Positions 1 to 11,550 are shown, counted from the first letter of the stretch. The stretch: DNA of 64,000 nt from Pseudomonas salomonii (GCF_900107155.1 NZ_FNOX01000003.1:62001-126000), one strand, 5' to 3'. Notes: generated from the letters alone by a model not told the origin. Numbers and translations are program-made.

Positions 1-686
1 GGCTTGGTCACATTGGCCTTGATGTAGGCAGCCGCTTCTTCTTCAGCCGAACCGCCGATCTCACCGATCATGACGATCGCTTCGGTCTTCGGGTCTTCCT
101 GGAACAGCTTCAGGATGTCGATGAAGTTGGAGCCTGGGATCGGGTCACCGCCGATGCCGACGCAAGTCGACTGACCGAAACCGGCGTCAGTCGTCTGCTT
201 CACAGCTTCGTAGGTCAGGGTGCCGGAACGCGAAACGATACCGACTTTGCCTGGCAAGTGAATGTGACCTGGCATGATGCCGATCTTGCATTCGCCTGGG
301 GTGATCACGCCTGGGCAGTTAGGGCCGATCAGGACTACACCCAGCTCGTCGCACCGAACTTTAGCTTCCAGCATGTCCAGGGTAGCAATGCCTTCGGTGA
401 TGCATACGATCAGCTTGATACCGCCCAATGCCGCTTCCAGGATCGAATCCTTGCAGAAAGGCGCGGGAACGTAGATAACGCTGGCGGTGGCGCCAGTGGC
501 AGCTACAGCCTCTTTCACGGTGTTGAACACTGGCAGGCCCAGGTGCTCGGTGCCGCCTTTGCCCGGAGTTACGCCGCCAACCATCTTGGTGCCGTATTCG
601 ATGGCTTGCTGGGTGTGGAAACTACCTTGCGAACCGGTAATACCCTGGCAGATAACTTTGGTGTCTTTATTGATCAGGACGCTCAT
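1..686 (-). CDS. sucD: Succinyl-CoA synthetase alpha subunit, partial (3' end outside window)
   Basis: Cytosolic TCA enzyme subunit that binds CoA and carries the phosphohistidine; it works with SucC to make succinate from succinyl-CoA while phosphorylating a nucleoside diphosphate. About 228 N-terminal residues are visible, beginning [18 protein letters not shown], with [16 protein letters not shown] and the [12 protein letters not shown] stretch typical of the family. SucD is normally about 290 residues, so roughly 65 residues, including the active-site histidine region, lie beyond base 1. The ATG shares one base with the sucC stop (TAATG), which implies translational coupling. It is the last visible gene of the sdh-suc cluster. 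Confidence 0.97.
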   Translation of the reverse strand, partial: MSVLINKDTKVICQGITGSQGSFHTQQAIEYGTKMVGGVTPGKGGTEHLGLPVFNTVKEAVAATGATASVIYVPAPFCKDSILEAALGGIKLIVCITEGIATLDMLEAKVRCDELGVVLIGPNCPGVITPGECKIGIMPGHIHLPGKVGIVSRSGTLTYEAVKQTTDAGFGQSTCVGIGGDPIPGSNFIDILKLFQEDPKTEAIVMIGEIGGSAEEEAAAYIKANVTK

Positions 687-1852
687 TATTTGCCCTCCGC
701 AGCTTTGACAACTTGTTGAGCAGCGTCGGTCAGGCTGGTAGCCGCGATGATGTTCAAACCGCTTTCTGCCAGTACTTTAGCGCCCAGTTCAGCGTTGTTA
801 CCTTCAAGGCGAACAACAACCGGGATTTTAACGCCGACTTCTTTCACTGCACCGATGATGCCTTCGGCAATCATGTCGCAACGAACGATGCCGCCGAAGA
901 TGTTGACCAATACTGCTGCGACGTTGGAGTCGGACAGGATGATCTTGAACGCTTCGGTCACACGTTCTTTGGTAGCACCACCGCCTACGTCGAGGAAGTT
1001 GGCTGGTTTGCCGCCATGCAGGTTGACGATGTCCATGGTACCCATGGCCAGGCCAGCACCGTTGACCATGCAACCGATGTTACCTTCCAGGGCTACGTAG
1101 TTCAGTTCGAACTTGGCAGCGTGCGCTTCGCGCGGATCGTCTTGCGACGGATCGTGGAAAGTCTTCAGCTTAGGCTGACGGTACATGGCGTTGGCGTCGA
1201 TGTTGATCTTGGCGTCGAGGCAGTGCAGATCGCCGTCAGCCTTGATCACCAGCGGGTTCACTTCCAGCAGGGCCAGATCGTGATCCTGGAACAGTTTGGC
1301 CAGACCTACGAAGATCTTGGCGAACTGGGCAACTTGCTTGCCTTCCAGACCCAGCTGGAAAGCCAGCTCGCGACCCTGGAATGGCTGAGCGCCAACCAGT
1401 GGATCGATAGTGGCTTTCAGAATTTTTTCTGGGGTTTCTTCGGCGATCTTCTCAATGTCCACGCCACCTTCGGTGGAGGCCATGAACACGATGCGACGGC
1501 TCGAACGGTCAACGACAGCGCCCAGGTACAGCTCTTTAGCGATATCAGTGCACGATTCAACCAGGATCTTGGTGACTGGCTGGCCATTGGCATCAGTCTG
1601 GTAAGTCACCAGACGCTTGCCCAGCCACTGCTGTGCGAAGGCCTTGGCGTCTTCTTTGCTGCGAACCAGCTTAACGCCGCCCGCTTTACCGCGACCACCA
1701 GCGTGGACCTGGGCTTTGACAACCCATTCGGTACCACCGATTTTGTCGCAAGCTTCTGCTGCTGCTTCCGGGGTGTCTACTGCGTAACCCTTGGATACTG
1801 GCAGGCCGTATTCAGCGAACAGCTGCTTACCCTGATACTCGTGAAGATTCAT
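686..1852 (-). CDS. sucC: Succinyl-CoA synthetase beta subunit
   Basis: ATP-grasp beta subunit of the SucCD complex, 388 residues as usual. It starts [20 protein letters not shown], and the C-terminal half has [15 protein letters not shown] and the [10 protein letters not shown] phosphate-binding segment. An in-frame extension to about 1936 exists, but the family always starts at MNLHEYQ, so I use 1852. The 204-base gap to lpdG is the longest spacing between genes of this strand from sucA downward and may hold an internal promoter, though I see no clear boxes. Its stop overlaps the sucD start. Confidence 0.98.
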   Translation of the reverse strand: MNLHEYQGKQLFAEYGLPVSKGYAVDTPEAAAEACDKIGGTEWVVKAQVHAGGRGKAGGVKLVRSKEDAKAFAQQWLGKRLVTYQTDANGQPVTKILVESCTDIAKELYLGAVVDRSSRRIVFMASTEGGVDIEKIAEETPEKILKATIDPLVGAQPFQGRELAFQLGLEGKQVAQFAKIFVGLAKLFQDHDLALLEVNPLVIKADGDLHCLDAKINIDANAMYRQPKLKTFHDPSQDDPREAHAAKFELNYVALEGNIGCMVNGAGLAMGTMDIVNLHGGKPANFLDVGGGATKERVTEAFKIILSDSNVAAVLVNIFGGIVRCDMIAEGIIGAVKEVGVKIPVVVRLEGNNAELGAKVLAESGLNIIAATSLTDAAQQVVKAAEGK

Positions 1853-2056
1853 GCTTTTTACCGTCTTCGTTAGGTACTGCGCATTCGGCGCTGCGCTCAT
1901 TATGAGTGCCGCGCCACCTGTGACTGCTGCTTGCACAACTTGCTGGGCTTAACACCCGTAAAGCTGTGCAAGGCTGCGTCCAGCGGACATTCCGCGGTGA
2001 GTCTTGCGCGCAAGGCTCACGACGGGCAACTCCGCCGTGGTTTCTTATTATCTCGC

Positions 2057-3523
<1,467 letters not shown>

Positions 3524-3530
3524 CTAGCCA

Positions 3531-3580
3531 CACGTTGCAAGCCAAGCTGCTTGTTCCTACAGCTTGTAGCTCGCAACGTG
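3531..3580 (-). repeat. Inverted repeat in the sucB-lpdG spacer
   Basis: CACGTTGC at 3531-3538 is exactly repeated in reverse complement as GCAACGTG at 3573-3580. Between them lie AGCTGCTTG and ACAGCTTGTAGCT, which can also pair. It fills most of the 99-base spacer between sucB and lpdG, so it would form a stem-loop inside the operon mRNA. It lacks a following T run on the minus strand, so it looks more like a processing or stability element than a terminator. Confidence 0.6.
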
Positions 3581-3592
3581 AAGCTGCTTCTA

Positions 3593-4819
3593 TCAGATAT
3601 CCAGCAGCAGACGAGCCGGGTCTTCCAGCAGGTTCTTGATGGTTACCAGGAAAGTCACGGCTTCTTTACCATCGATCAGGCGGTGATCGTACGACAGCGC
3701 CAGGTACATCATCGGGCGGATCACGACTTGGCCGTTGATGGCCATCGGACGCTGGATGATGTTGTGCATGCCCAGGATCGCAGCTTGCGGCGGGTTGACG
3801 ATCGGGGTCGACATCATCGAACCGAAGGTACCACCGTTGGTGATGGTGAAGGTACCGCCGGTCATCTCGTCGATGGTCAGCTTGCCGTCACGGGCTTTCT
3901 TGCCGAAGCCGGCGATGCCGCCTTCGATTTCAGCCAGGCTCATCAGCTCGGCGTTACGCAGAACCGGTACTACCAGGCCACGGTCGCTGGACACGGCAAC
4001 GCCGACGTCTGCATAGCCGTGGTAAACGATGTCGCTGCCGTCGATGGAAGCGTTGACTGCCGGGAAGCGTTTCAGCGCTTCGGTGGCCGCTTTGACGAAG
4101 AACGACATGAAGCCCAGGCGCACGCCATTGTGGGACTTCTCGAACAGATCCTTGTACTTCGAACGCAGGGCCATGACTTCGGTCATGTCGACTTCGTTGA
4201 AGGTGGTCAGCATCGCCATGTTCGACTGTGCTTCAACCAGACGCTTGGCCACGGTGGCACGCACGCGGGTCATCGGCACGCGCTTCTCGGTGCGGTCGCC
4301 AGCAGCGAACACAGGCGCAGCGGCAGCAGGTGCTGCAGCCTTGGCCGGTGCGGCAGCCGGAGCGTTTTTCTTGGCTTCAACAGCCGCAACCACGTCTTCC
4401 TTGGTCACGCGGCCGTCTTTGCCGGTGCCCTTGAGGGACGCCAGGTTGATGCCGTTTTCTTCAGCCAGCTGACGCGCAGCCGGTGCAGCGATCGGGTCTT
4501 CACCACCCGCAGCCGGAGCGGCAGCAGCAGGTGCGGCAGCTGGAGCAGCAGCAGCGGCGGCCGGAGCAGGTGCAGCAGCGCCGCCCGCTTCGATCGAGCC
4601 CAGGATCTGGTTCGACAGGACGGTAGCGCCCTCTTCAGCCACGATCGCGCCCAGCACGCCGTCAGCTTCGGCCAACACTTCCAGAACGACTTTGTCGGTC
4701 TCGATGTCGACGATCAGGTCGTCACGCTTTACAGCGTCGCCTGGTTTCTTGTGCCAGGTGGCAACGGTGCCATCGGCAACCGATTCCGGGAATGACGGGG
4801 CTTTGATTTCGATAGCCAT
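3593..4819 (-). CDS. sucB: Dihydrolipoyllysine succinyltransferase, E2 of 2-oxoglutarate dehydrogenase
   Basis: Core E2 subunit that moves the succinyl group from SucA to CoA. It has 408 residues. The lipoyl domain has the lipoylated lysine at position 43 in [11 protein letters not shown], followed by an Ala/Pro-rich flexible linker (about 80-105), a peripheral-subunit-binding domain (about 112-145), a second Ala-rich linker and the catalytic domain with [10 protein letters not shown] near the C-terminus (His and Asp catalytic). It lies 44 bases after sucA, clearly the same operon. Confidence 0.98.
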   Translation of the reverse strand: MAIEIKAPSFPESVADGTVATWHKKPGDAVKRDDLIVDIETDKVVLEVLAEADGVLGAIVAEEGATVLSNQILGSIEAGGAAAPAPAAAAAAPAAAPAAAAPAAGGEDPIAAPAARQLAEENGINLASLKGTGKDGRVTKEDVVAAVEAKKNAPAAAPAKAAAPAAAAPVFAAGDRTEKRVPMTRVRATVAKRLVEAQSNMAMLTTFNEVDMTEVMALRSKYKDLFEKSHNGVRLGFMSFFVKAATEALKRFPAVNASIDGSDIVYHGYADVGVAVSSDRGLVVPVLRNAELMSLAEIEGGIAGFGKKARDGKLTIDEMTGGTFTITNGGTFGSMMSTPIVNPPQAAILGMHNIIQRPMAINGQVVIRPMMYLALSYDHRLIDGKEAVTFLVTIKNLLEDPARLLLDI

Positions 4820-4863
4820 TATCTGTGGGTCCTTAAAATTCGGTTTCAGTCAGCGCGAAGGCG

Positions 4864-7695
4864 TTAAACAGTGAAAGCATCTTGCAGCAGTTTTTCCTGC
4901 TGCTCGGCGTGCATCGACGCATAACCACACGCAGGTGCAGCAGAAGCATCACGACCGGCGTACTCCAGGCCCAGGCCTGTTTTGTGGTTACCGATGCTGC
5001 GACGCAAATGATGCTGGCTGCTGTACCACGCGCCCTGGTTCATCGGTTCTTCCTGGCACCACACCGCATGGGTGAGGTTGGTGTAAGGCGCGATGGCCTC
5101 CATCAGGTCGTCTTCCGGGAACGGGTAAAGCTGCTCGATACGCACGATGGCGATGTCTTCGCGGCCTTCGGCACGGCGTTTTTCCAGCAAGTCGTAGTAA
5201 ACCTTGCCGCTGCACAGGATCAGGCGAGTGACCTTGGCTGCGTCCAGGGTGTCGATTTCTGGAATCACGGTCTGGAACGAACCGTCGGCCAGATCTTCCA
5301 GGGTCGAGATGGCCAATTTGTGACGCAACAGCGATTTCGGGGTCAGCACTACCAGCGGCTTGCGCAGCGGGCGGATCACCTGGCGACGCAGCAAGTGGTA
5401 GATCTGGGCCGGCGTAGTCGGCACGCACACCTGGATGTTGTGCTCGGCGCACAGCTGCAGGTAACGCTCCAGACGGGCCGAGGAGTGCTCCGGACCCTGA
5501 CCTTCATAACCGTGTGGCAGCAGCATGGTCAGACCGCACAGACGGCCCCACTTGTGCTCGCCGCTGGTGATGAACTGGTCGATAACCACCTGGGCACCGT
5601 TGGCGAAGTCGCCGAACTGGGCTTCCCAGATCACCAGCGCCTGTGGCGTGGTGGTCGAGTAACCGTATTCGAACGCCAGTACGGCTTCTTCGGACAGGAA
5701 CGAATCGTACAGGTCGAAACGTGGCTGGCCTTCGTACAGGTTCTGCAACGGGATGTAGGTGCCCGCATCTTTCTGGTTGTGCAACACAGCATGACGGTGC
5801 GAGAACGTACCGCGGCCGATGTCCTGGCCGGTCATGCGGATCGGGTGACCTTCGAACGCCAGGGTCGCGTACGCCATGGTTTCGGCGTAACCCCAGTTGA
5901 TCGGCAGGCCGCCGGCTTGCATCTTCTGACGGTCTTCGTAGATCTTCGCAACCTGGCGCTGTACCACGAAGCCATCCGGAATTTCCAGCAGCTTGGCGGA
6001 CAGTTCCTGCAGGGTCTTGAGGTCGAACGTGGTGTCGTGACGCGCCGTCCAGGCGTGGCCCAGGTAAGGGCGCCAGTCCACGAACAGCTCTTTGTTCGGC
6101 TCTTTAACCAGGCTTTTCACTACATGCAGGCCGTTGTCCAGCGCGTTGCGGTATTCATCGATCTTCGCCTGAACACGCGCATCGTCAACCACGCCGGCCG
6201 TGATCAGGCTGTCGGCGTACAGTTCACGGGTGGTGCGCTGCTTGGTGATCTGCTGGTACATCAACGGCTGGGTGCCGCTCGGCTCATCCGCTTCGTTGTG
6301 ACCGCGACGGCGGTAGCAAACCAGGTCGATGACCACGTCACGCTTGAACTGCATGCGGTAGTCGATGGCGAGCTGGGTCACGAACAACACGGCTTCCGGA
6401 TCATCACCATTCACATGGAGGATCGGCGCCTGGATCATCTTGGCAACGTCGGTCGCGTACTCGGTCGAGCGCGCGTCGAGCGGGTTGCTGATGGTGAAAC
6501 CGACCTGGTTGTTGATGACGATGTGAACCGTACCGCCGGTCTTGAAGCCGCGAGTCTGCGACATCTGGAACGTTTCCAGGACCACGCCCTGACCGGCGAA
6601 TGCCGCGTCACCGTGGATGGAAATCGGCAGGACTTTCTCACCGGTGGAATCGTTACGACGATCCTGGCGGGCACGCACCGAACCCTCGACCACTGGAGAA
6701 ACGATTTCCAGGTGGGACGGGTTGAAGGCCATGGCCAGGTGAACTTCACCGCCGGTGGTCATTACGTTGGACGAGAAGCCCTGGTGGTATTTAACGTCAC
6801 CGGAACCCAACTCGACTTTCTTCTTGCCTTCGAACTCGTCGAACAGTTCACGCGGGTTCTTGCCGAAGGTGTTGACCAACACGTTCAGGCGACCACGGTG
6901 CGCCATGCCGATCACGATTTCCTTGGTGCCATAGGAACCGGAACGCTGGATCAGCTCGTCGAGCATTGGAATCAGGCTTTCGCCGCCTTCCAGGCCGAAA
7001 CGCTTGGTGCCCGGGTATTTGGTGCCCAGGTATTTCTCGAGGCCTTCGGCCGCGGTCACGCGCTCCAGCAAGTGGCTGCGCACGTCGGCGGACAATACCG
7101 GACGGCCACGCACACCTTCCAGACGATGCTGGAACCAGTGACGCTGCTCGGAATCGGTGATGTGCGTGAATTCAGCGCCGATGGTGCGGCAATATGTCTG
7201 CTGCAACGCTTCGTGAATTTCGCGTAGGCTCGCTTCCTCTTTGCCGATGAACAGGTCGCCGGCACGGAAGGTCGTATCAAGATCGGCATTGGTCAAGCCG
7301 TAATGATTGATCGACAGGTCAGCAGGTGCAGGACGCTTCCAGAGCCCCAGCGGGTCAAGCTGGGCCGCCTGGTGGCCACGCATCCGGTAAGCCTGGATCA
7401 GTCGCAATACTTCAACTTGCTTCTTCTCATGCTCGCTGCTCACGCTACCGGCGGAAACCGGTTGGGCGCGGCGCTGGTTCTTTGCCAGCAGCACAAATTG
7501 ATCGCGAATTGTTGCGTGCGATACATCGGTGGCAGCGTTGCCGTCTGAAGACAACGTCTGAAATTTGGTGCGCCATTCTTCTGGCACAGCGTTAGGGTCG
7601 TGCAGGTAGAGCTCATAAAGCTCTTCCACATAGGCAGCGTTACCACCTGAAAGATAGCCGCTGTTCCACATGCGCTGCATCACGCTTTCTTGCAT
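4864..7695 (-). CDS. sucA: 2-oxoglutarate dehydrogenase E1 component
   Basis: Thiamine-diphosphate-dependent E1 that decarboxylates 2-oxoglutarate and loads succinyl onto lipoyl-SucB. It has 943 residues, normal for the family. The N-terminus MQESVMQRMWNSGYLSGGNAA is the conserved E1o start; GDAAFAGQGVV and INNQVGFTISNP form the thiamine-diphosphate region, and MAHRGRLNVL is typical. The ATG at 7695 has a GAGGGTG ribosome site eight bases upstream. A 261-base spacer separates it from sdhB; that spacer holds the sdh terminator and a small hairpin, so sucA may have its own promoter. Confidence 0.98.
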   Translation of the reverse strand: MQESVMQRMWNSGYLSGGNAAYVEELYELYLHDPNAVPEEWRTKFQTLSSDGNAATDVSHATIRDQFVLLAKNQRRAQPVSAGSVSSEHEKKQVEVLRLIQAYRMRGHQAAQLDPLGLWKRPAPADLSINHYGLTNADLDTTFRAGDLFIGKEEASLREIHEALQQTYCRTIGAEFTHITDSEQRHWFQHRLEGVRGRPVLSADVRSHLLERVTAAEGLEKYLGTKYPGTKRFGLEGGESLIPMLDELIQRSGSYGTKEIVIGMAHRGRLNVLVNTFGKNPRELFDEFEGKKKVELGSGDVKYHQGFSSNVMTTGGEVHLAMAFNPSHLEIVSPVVEGSVRARQDRRNDSTGEKVLPISIHGDAAFAGQGVVLETFQMSQTRGFKTGGTVHIVINNQVGFTISNPLDARSTEYATDVAKMIQAPILHVNGDDPEAVLFVTQLAIDYRMQFKRDVVIDLVCYRRRGHNEADEPSGTQPLMYQQITKQRTTRELYADSLITAGVVDDARVQAKIDEYRNALDNGLHVVKSLVKEPNKELFVDWRPYLGHAWTARHDTTFDLKTLQELSAKLLEIPDGFVVQRQVAKIYEDRQKMQAGGLPINWGYAETMAYATLAFEGHPIRMTGQDIGRGTFSHRHAVLHNQKDAGTYIPLQNLYEGQPRFDLYDSFLSEEAVLAFEYGYSTTTPQALVIWEAQFGDFANGAQVVIDQFITSGEHKWGRLCGLTMLLPHGYEGQGPEHSSARLERYLQLCAEHNIQVCVPTTPAQIYHLLRRQVIRPLRKPLVVLTPKSLLRHKLAISTLEDLADGSFQTVIPEIDTLDAAKVTRLILCSGKVYYDLLEKRRAEGREDIAIVRIEQLYPFPEDDLMEAIAPYTNLTHAVWCQEEPMNQGAWYSSQHHLRRSIGNHKTGLGLEYAGRDASAAPACGYASMHAEQQEKLLQDAFTV

Positions 7696-7801
7696 GCTTG
7701 GTCACCCTCGATTTGGGGACACCACCGGCGAAAACACCGAGTTTGCTTGCAAAAGGCCAAGTGCAGCGACCAAAACAAGCCACTTAGGATCACGCTGATA
7801 G

Positions 7802-7819
7802 TTCGGGTACCAACCCGAA
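7802..7819 (-). promoter_or_regulatory. Short perfect hairpin upstream of sucA
   Basis: TTCGGGT and ACCCGAA (7 bp) flank a 4-base loop, about 107 bases before the sucA start. It has no T run after it on the minus strand, so it does not look like a terminator. It could be a protein-binding palindrome or a 5' leader structure; which one cannot be told from sequence. Confidence 0.45.
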
Positions 7820-7886
7820 TGCCCCTGCTTGTCTCATTTCTTCAAAATAAGAGCTGCGGCTTTGTAAGTCGCTGCTCAAGTTAAAA

Positions 7887-7916
7887 CTACGGCGCCGGTT
7901 GAAGCCTGCGCCGTAG
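7887..7916 (-). terminator. Terminator after sdhB
   Basis: CTACGGCGC and GCGCCGTAG form a 9-bp GC-rich stem around a 12-base loop, 41 bases past the sdhB stop. On the minus strand the stem is followed by TTTTAA, a short U tract. It would give partial termination between sdhCDAB and sucAB. Confidence 0.65.
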
Positions 7917-7956
7917 CATTTACGGGCACAACGGTCCTGCTTTGCTACAACGTCGC

Positions 7957-8661
7957 TTACACGCCGCTTTGCAGCAGCATGTTACGGATGTGACCAATGG
8001 CCTTAGTCGGGTTCAGGCCTTTGGGACATACGTTGACGCAGTTCATGATCCCGCGGCAGCGGAAGACGCTGAACGGGTCATCCAGTGAAGCCAGACGCTC
8101 GGACGTCTTGGTGTCACGGCTGTCTGCCAGGAAGCGATACGCTTGCAGCAGGGCAGCTGGACCCAGGAACTTGTCCGGGTTCCACCAGAAGGACGGGCAC
8201 GAGGTCGAGCAGCAAGCGCACAGGATGCACTCGTACAGACCGTCGAGCTTTTCACGCTCTTCAGGGGACTGCAGACGCTCGATGGCCGGAGCCGGCGTGT
8301 CGTTCTGCAGGAACGGCTTAACTTTCTCGTATTGCTTGTAGAAGATGCTCATATCGACCACCAGGTCACGGATAACCGGCAAACCTGGCAGTGGACGAAC
8401 GATCAGCTTGTTACCCTTAACAACAGCAGATAGCGGCGTGATGCACGCCAGGCCGTTCTTGCCGTTGATGTTCATGCCGTCGGAGCCACAAACGCCCTCA
8501 CGGCACGAGCGACGGTAGGAAAAACCTTCGTCCTGCTCTTTGATCAGTGCCAGTACATCCAGCACCATCAGGTCTTTACCACCGGTATCGACCTGAAATT
8601 CCTGCATGAACGGCGCGGCGTCCTGATCAGGGTTGTAGCGGTAAACACTGACTTTCAACAT
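7957..8661 (-). CDS. sdhB: Succinate dehydrogenase iron-sulfur subunit
   Basis: Carries electrons from SdhA flavin to quinone through three Fe-S clusters on the inner face of the membrane. It has 234 residues. The 2Fe-2S ligands are in CREGVCGSDG with a later LAC, the 4Fe-4S ligands in CILCACCSTSCPSFW, and the 3Fe-4S ligands in CRGIMNCVNVCPKGLNP. The ATG at 8661 is preferred over a GTG at 8670 because AAGGG lies 8-9 bases before the ATG but would overlap the GTG. It follows sdhA by 11 bases. Confidence 0.98.
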   Translation of the reverse strand: MLKVSVYRYNPDQDAAPFMQEFQVDTGGKDLMVLDVLALIKEQDEGFSYRRSCREGVCGSDGMNINGKNGLACITPLSAVVKGNKLIVRPLPGLPVIRDLVVDMSIFYKQYEKVKPFLQNDTPAPAIERLQSPEEREKLDGLYECILCACCSTSCPSFWWNPDKFLGPAALLQAYRFLADSRDTKTSERLASLDDPFSVFRCRGIMNCVNVCPKGLNPTKAIGHIRNMLLQSGV

Positions 8662-8672
8662 GGCAGCCACCC

Positions 8673-10445
8673 TTAGTAAGTCCGAATCTTCGGTTCAAAC
8701 GTCGGCACCGTCTTCGGCGAGAAGTTCACGGCACGTTTGGTTACGCGCTTGTCACCCGGGAAGTACAGGGTGTGGCACAACCAGTTTTCGTCGTCGCGAT
8801 CTTCAAAGTCTTCACGGGCGTGGGCACCACGGGATTCTTTACGAACCTCGGCGGCGATCGCAGTGGCTTCAGCCACTTCCAGCAGGTTTTGCAGCTCAAG
8901 GGCTTCGATACGAGCGGTGTTGAACGCCTGGCTCTTATCGTTGATCTTGACGTTGGCGATGCGCGTGCGCAGGTCGGCCAGCTGGGCAATACCCTTCTGC
9001 ATGTATTCGCCGGTACGGAATACACCGAAGTAGTTCTGCATGCAGCTTTGCAGCTCGCGACGCAGGGTAGCCACGTCTTCGCCATCGGTACGCTCGTTCA
9101 GAGCGTTCAGGCGCGCCAGGGCGGCCTCGATGTTGGCGTCGGTGGCGTCATCGTATTCGATGCCGTCGGTCAGGGCTTTTTCCAGGTGCAGGCCGGCAGC
9201 GCGACCGAATACCACCAGGTCGAGCAGCGAGTTGCCGCCCAGGCGGTTGGCACCGTGTACCGATACGCAGGCCACTTCGCCTACGGCGAACAGACCGTGG
9301 ATGATCTCGTCCACGCCTTCGGCGTTCTGGGTGATCGCCTGGCCATGAATGTTGGTCGGCACGCCGCCCATCATGTAGTGGCAGGTTGGAACAACCGGCA
9401 CCGGAGCAACCACCGGGTCAACGTGCGCAAAGGTCTTGGACAGTTCGCAGATGCCTGGCAGGCGGCTGTGCAACACTTCCTCACCGAGGTGATCGAGTTT
9501 GAGCAGTACGTGGTCGCCGTTCGGGCCACAGCCGTTGCCGGCGATGATTTCCTTAACCATCGAACGGGCCACAACGTCACGACCGGCAAGGTCCTTGGCG
9601 TTCGGAGCATAACGCTCCATGAAACGCTCGCCGTGCTTGTTGATCAGGTAACCACCTTCACCACGGCAACCTTCTGTAACCAGTACACCGGCGCCGGCAA
9701 TGCCGGTCGGGTGGAACTGCCACATCTCAATGTCTTGTACCGGCACGCCAGCACGCAGGGCCATGCCGACGCCGTCACCGGTGTTGATCAGGGCATTGGT
9801 GGTCGACGCATAGATACGACCTGCACCGCCGGTTGCCAGCACAGTAGCCTTGGCGCGGATGTAGGTGGTTTCACCGGTTTCGATGCAGATGGCGATCACA
9901 CCGACGAAGGCGCCGTCGGCGTTCTTCACCAGGTCAACCGCGTAGTACTCGTTCAGGAACGTGGTACCGGCTTTCAGGTTGCCCTGATAAAGGGTGTGCA
10001 ACAGTGCGTGACCGGTACGGTCGGAAGCGGCGCACGTACGGGCAGCCTGCCCGCCTTTACCGTAATCCTTCGACTGGCCGCCGAATGGACGCTGGTAGAT
10101 ACGGCCTTGCTCGGTACGGGAGAACGGCAGACCCATGTGGTCCAGCTCGAACACCGCGGCCGGGCCTTCCTGACACATGTACTCGATAGCGTCCTGGTCA
10201 CCGATATAGTCGGAACCCTTGACGGTATCGTACATGTGCCAGCGCCAGTCATCGTTCGGGTCGGCGGAGGCGATGGCGCAAGTGATGCCACCCTGGGCCG
10301 ATACGGTATGGGAACGAGTCGGGAACACCTTGGTGATCACGGCAGTCTTGTGACCACCCTGGGCCAGCTGCAGCGCTGCGCGCATGCCGGCACCGCCGCC
10401 ACCAATAATGATGGCGTCGAAGGAAATAGTTGGAATGTTAGCCAT
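8673..10445 (-). CDS. sdhA: Succinate dehydrogenase flavoprotein subunit
   Basis: Catalytic subunit of complex II that oxidises succinate to fumarate with a covalently bound FAD. It has 590 residues. [16 protein letters not shown] near the N-terminus is the FAD-binding fold, and [11 protein letters not shown] holds the histidine that links [14 protein letters not shown] and the R-rich [18 protein letters not shown] stretch belong to the dicarboxylate site. Three bases separate it from sdhD. Confidence 0.98.
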   Translation of the reverse strand: MANIPTISFDAIIIGGGGAGMRAALQLAQGGHKTAVITKVFPTRSHTVSAQGGITCAIASADPNDDWRWHMYDTVKGSDYIGDQDAIEYMCQEGPAAVFELDHMGLPFSRTEQGRIYQRPFGGQSKDYGKGGQAARTCAASDRTGHALLHTLYQGNLKAGTTFLNEYYAVDLVKNADGAFVGVIAICIETGETTYIRAKATVLATGGAGRIYASTTNALINTGDGVGMALRAGVPVQDIEMWQFHPTGIAGAGVLVTEGCRGEGGYLINKHGERFMERYAPNAKDLAGRDVVARSMVKEIIAGNGCGPNGDHVLLKLDHLGEEVLHSRLPGICELSKTFAHVDPVVAPVPVVPTCHYMMGGVPTNIHGQAITQNAEGVDEIIHGLFAVGEVACVSVHGANRLGGNSLLDLVVFGRAAGLHLEKALTDGIEYDDATDANIEAALARLNALNERTDGEDVATLRRELQSCMQNYFGVFRTGEYMQKGIAQLADLRTRIANVKINDKSQAFNTARIEALELQNLLEVAEATAIAAEVRKESRGAHAREDFEDRDDENWLCHTLYFPGDKRVTKRAVNFSPKTVPTFEPKIRTY

Positions 10446-10448
10446 GAA

Positions 10449-10817
10449 TCAGATACCCCAAAGAATCTGCACACCCCAGACGAAGTAAGCGAACATCGCA
10501 ATGCCGCAGACTGCCTGGAAGAGAAAACGGACTGCAGTCGCGGACTTGCCCAGCGCCATTGGCGTGAGGTAGTCGGTCGCGATGGTCCACATGCCGACCC
10601 AGGCGTGAGCGCCCAGGGCTACAAGGGCCAGCAGGCTGAAGATTCGCATCGCATTGTGGGCAAACAGGCCATGCCATTGCTCATAGCCGATGCCCGGGTT
10701 TGCGACGAGGTATCCGATCAGGAAAATGAAATAAGCCGCGAGAACGACCGCAGACACACGCTGTGCCATCCAGTCATAGAGGCCCGAACGCGAAAGGTTC
10801 GTAACGCTGGTTACCAT
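10449..10817 (-). CDS. sdhD: Succinate dehydrogenase membrane anchor SdhD
   Basis: Small integral membrane anchor that with SdhC binds heme b and ubiquinone. It has 122 residues with three hydrophobic segments (about 22-42, 55-77, 93-116). The N-terminal SGLYDWMAQRVSAVVLAAY and the histidine in ALGAHAWVGMW fit the family. The ATG at 10817 overlaps the sdhC stop by 7 bases and has a GCAGGAG site before it; an upstream in-frame TTG at 10823 is less likely. Confidence 0.96.
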   Translation of the reverse strand: MVTSVTNLSRSGLYDWMAQRVSAVVLAAYFIFLIGYLVANPGIGYEQWHGLFAHNAMRIFSLLALVALGAHAWVGMWTIATDYLTPMALGKSATAVRFLFQAVCGIAMFAYFVWGVQILWGI

Positions 10818-11185
10818 ATCCAAACTCCTGCCAGAACGATCAGCACCACGGAAATGGCGATGATGATTTTCGAGCCCAGGCGGCCGCCTTCGAGCGTCTC
10901 ACCGATACCCGCATCCATGATCAAGTGGCGCACACCGGCAACCAGGTGATACAGCAGAGCGGACAGGAGGCCCCATGCTACGAACTTGGCCAGCGGGCTG
11001 GTCAAGCATGCCTTCACCTCGGCGTATCCTTCCTCGGAACCCAGGGATTTGCTCAATGCATAAAGCATGATGCCCAAGCCCAGGAACAGGATGATGCCGG
11101 AAACACGGTGCAGGAACGACGTAACGCCGGTGATGGGGAGTTTGATGGTCCTTAGGTCTAGGTTTACAGGTCGTTGGCTATTCAC
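10811..11185 (-). CDS. sdhC: Succinate dehydrogenase cytochrome b556 subunit
   Basis: Membrane anchor and heme b ligand subunit of complex II. With the GTG at 11185 it starts (M)NSQRPVNLDLRTIKLPITG and has 124 residues, the family size; the longer frame to 11218 adds an uncharacteristic MLGALQCEKKA. Three transmembrane segments are visible. TSFLHRVSGIILF is the signature near the N-terminus, and HLVAGVRHLIMD contains the heme-ligand histidine. It is the first gene of the sdh operon, about 130 bases after a good sigma-70 promoter. Confidence 0.95.
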   Translation of the reverse strand: MNSQRPVNLDLRTIKLPITGVTSFLHRVSGIILFLGLGIMLYALSKSLGSEEGYAEVKACLTSPLAKFVAWGLLSALLYHLVAGVRHLIMDAGIGETLEGGRLGSKIIIAISVVLIVLAGVWIW

Positions 11186-11321
11186 GGCTTTTTTTTCACA
11201 CTGAAGAGCCCCTAACAATCAGGGCAAAGTTGTTGGGGAGTGCACTGGTCAGGTAAGCACCACCCAGGGAGTGCGACCCCCAATGAAAGCAAGCCCAAAA
11301 GCCCTTGGCGGTCGGTGGCCG

Positions 11322-11350
11322 AGTATAGACAGTTAGGTTACTAATGACAA
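11322..11350 (-). promoter_or_regulatory. Sigma-70 promoter of sdhCDAB
   Basis: Read on the minus strand, TTGTCA (11345-11350) and TATACT (11322-11327) are separated by exactly 17 bases. This matches five of six bases in each consensus hexamer. Transcription would begin near 11314, leaving a leader of about 130 bases before the GTG of sdhC. Confidence 0.75.
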
Positions 11351-11464
11351 CGCGCACTCCTCACCCTAATAGCTGATTGCGCTGGCGGTATAAAAGGCGT
11401 AAATGGCAGTCAATTTCGACGAAAAAGTATGGTTAAAGCCTTCTGGAGCAAGACTTTAGGCAAA

Positions 11465-11492
11465 TTGACATCTGGATTTATATCAATATAGT
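11465..11492 (+). promoter_or_regulatory. Sigma-70 promoter of gltA
   Basis: A perfect TTGACA (11465-11470) is followed after 16 bases by TATAGT (11487-11492). The start would be near 11499, giving a leader of about 50 bases that ends in the strong AGGAGG site at 11541-11546, five bases before the gltA ATG. Confidence 0.75.
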
Positions 11493-11550
11493 GGTGCGGG
11501 CCCTGCGTGGGGGGTCTGTCTGATGATTTGAAGCATAAATAGGAGGCCAC

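Larger units (their letters stand above)
11186..11550. other. Divergent promoter region between sdhC and gltA
   Basis: 365 bases without a gene. It holds outward-facing promoters for the sdh operon (minus) and gltA (plus), each described separately, about 115 bases apart. The leftmost 130 bases would be the sdh 5' leader. The stretch 11351-11464 between the promoters is AT-richer than the coding DNA and is a natural place for shared regulators, but I recognise no specific operator. Confidence 0.8.

Noticed and set aside
4882..7227. 781-codon plus-strand frame opposite sucA
   Set aside because: Antisense shadow of sucA, with no ribosome site or recognisable domain.
8662..8670. GTG start for sdhB three codons upstream
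   Set aside because: That GTG lies inside the AAGGGTG ribosome site that serves the ATG at 8661.
8772..10949. 725-codon plus-strand frame opposite sdhA, sdhD and sdhC
   Set aside because: Runs antisense through three conserved genes; shadow composition.
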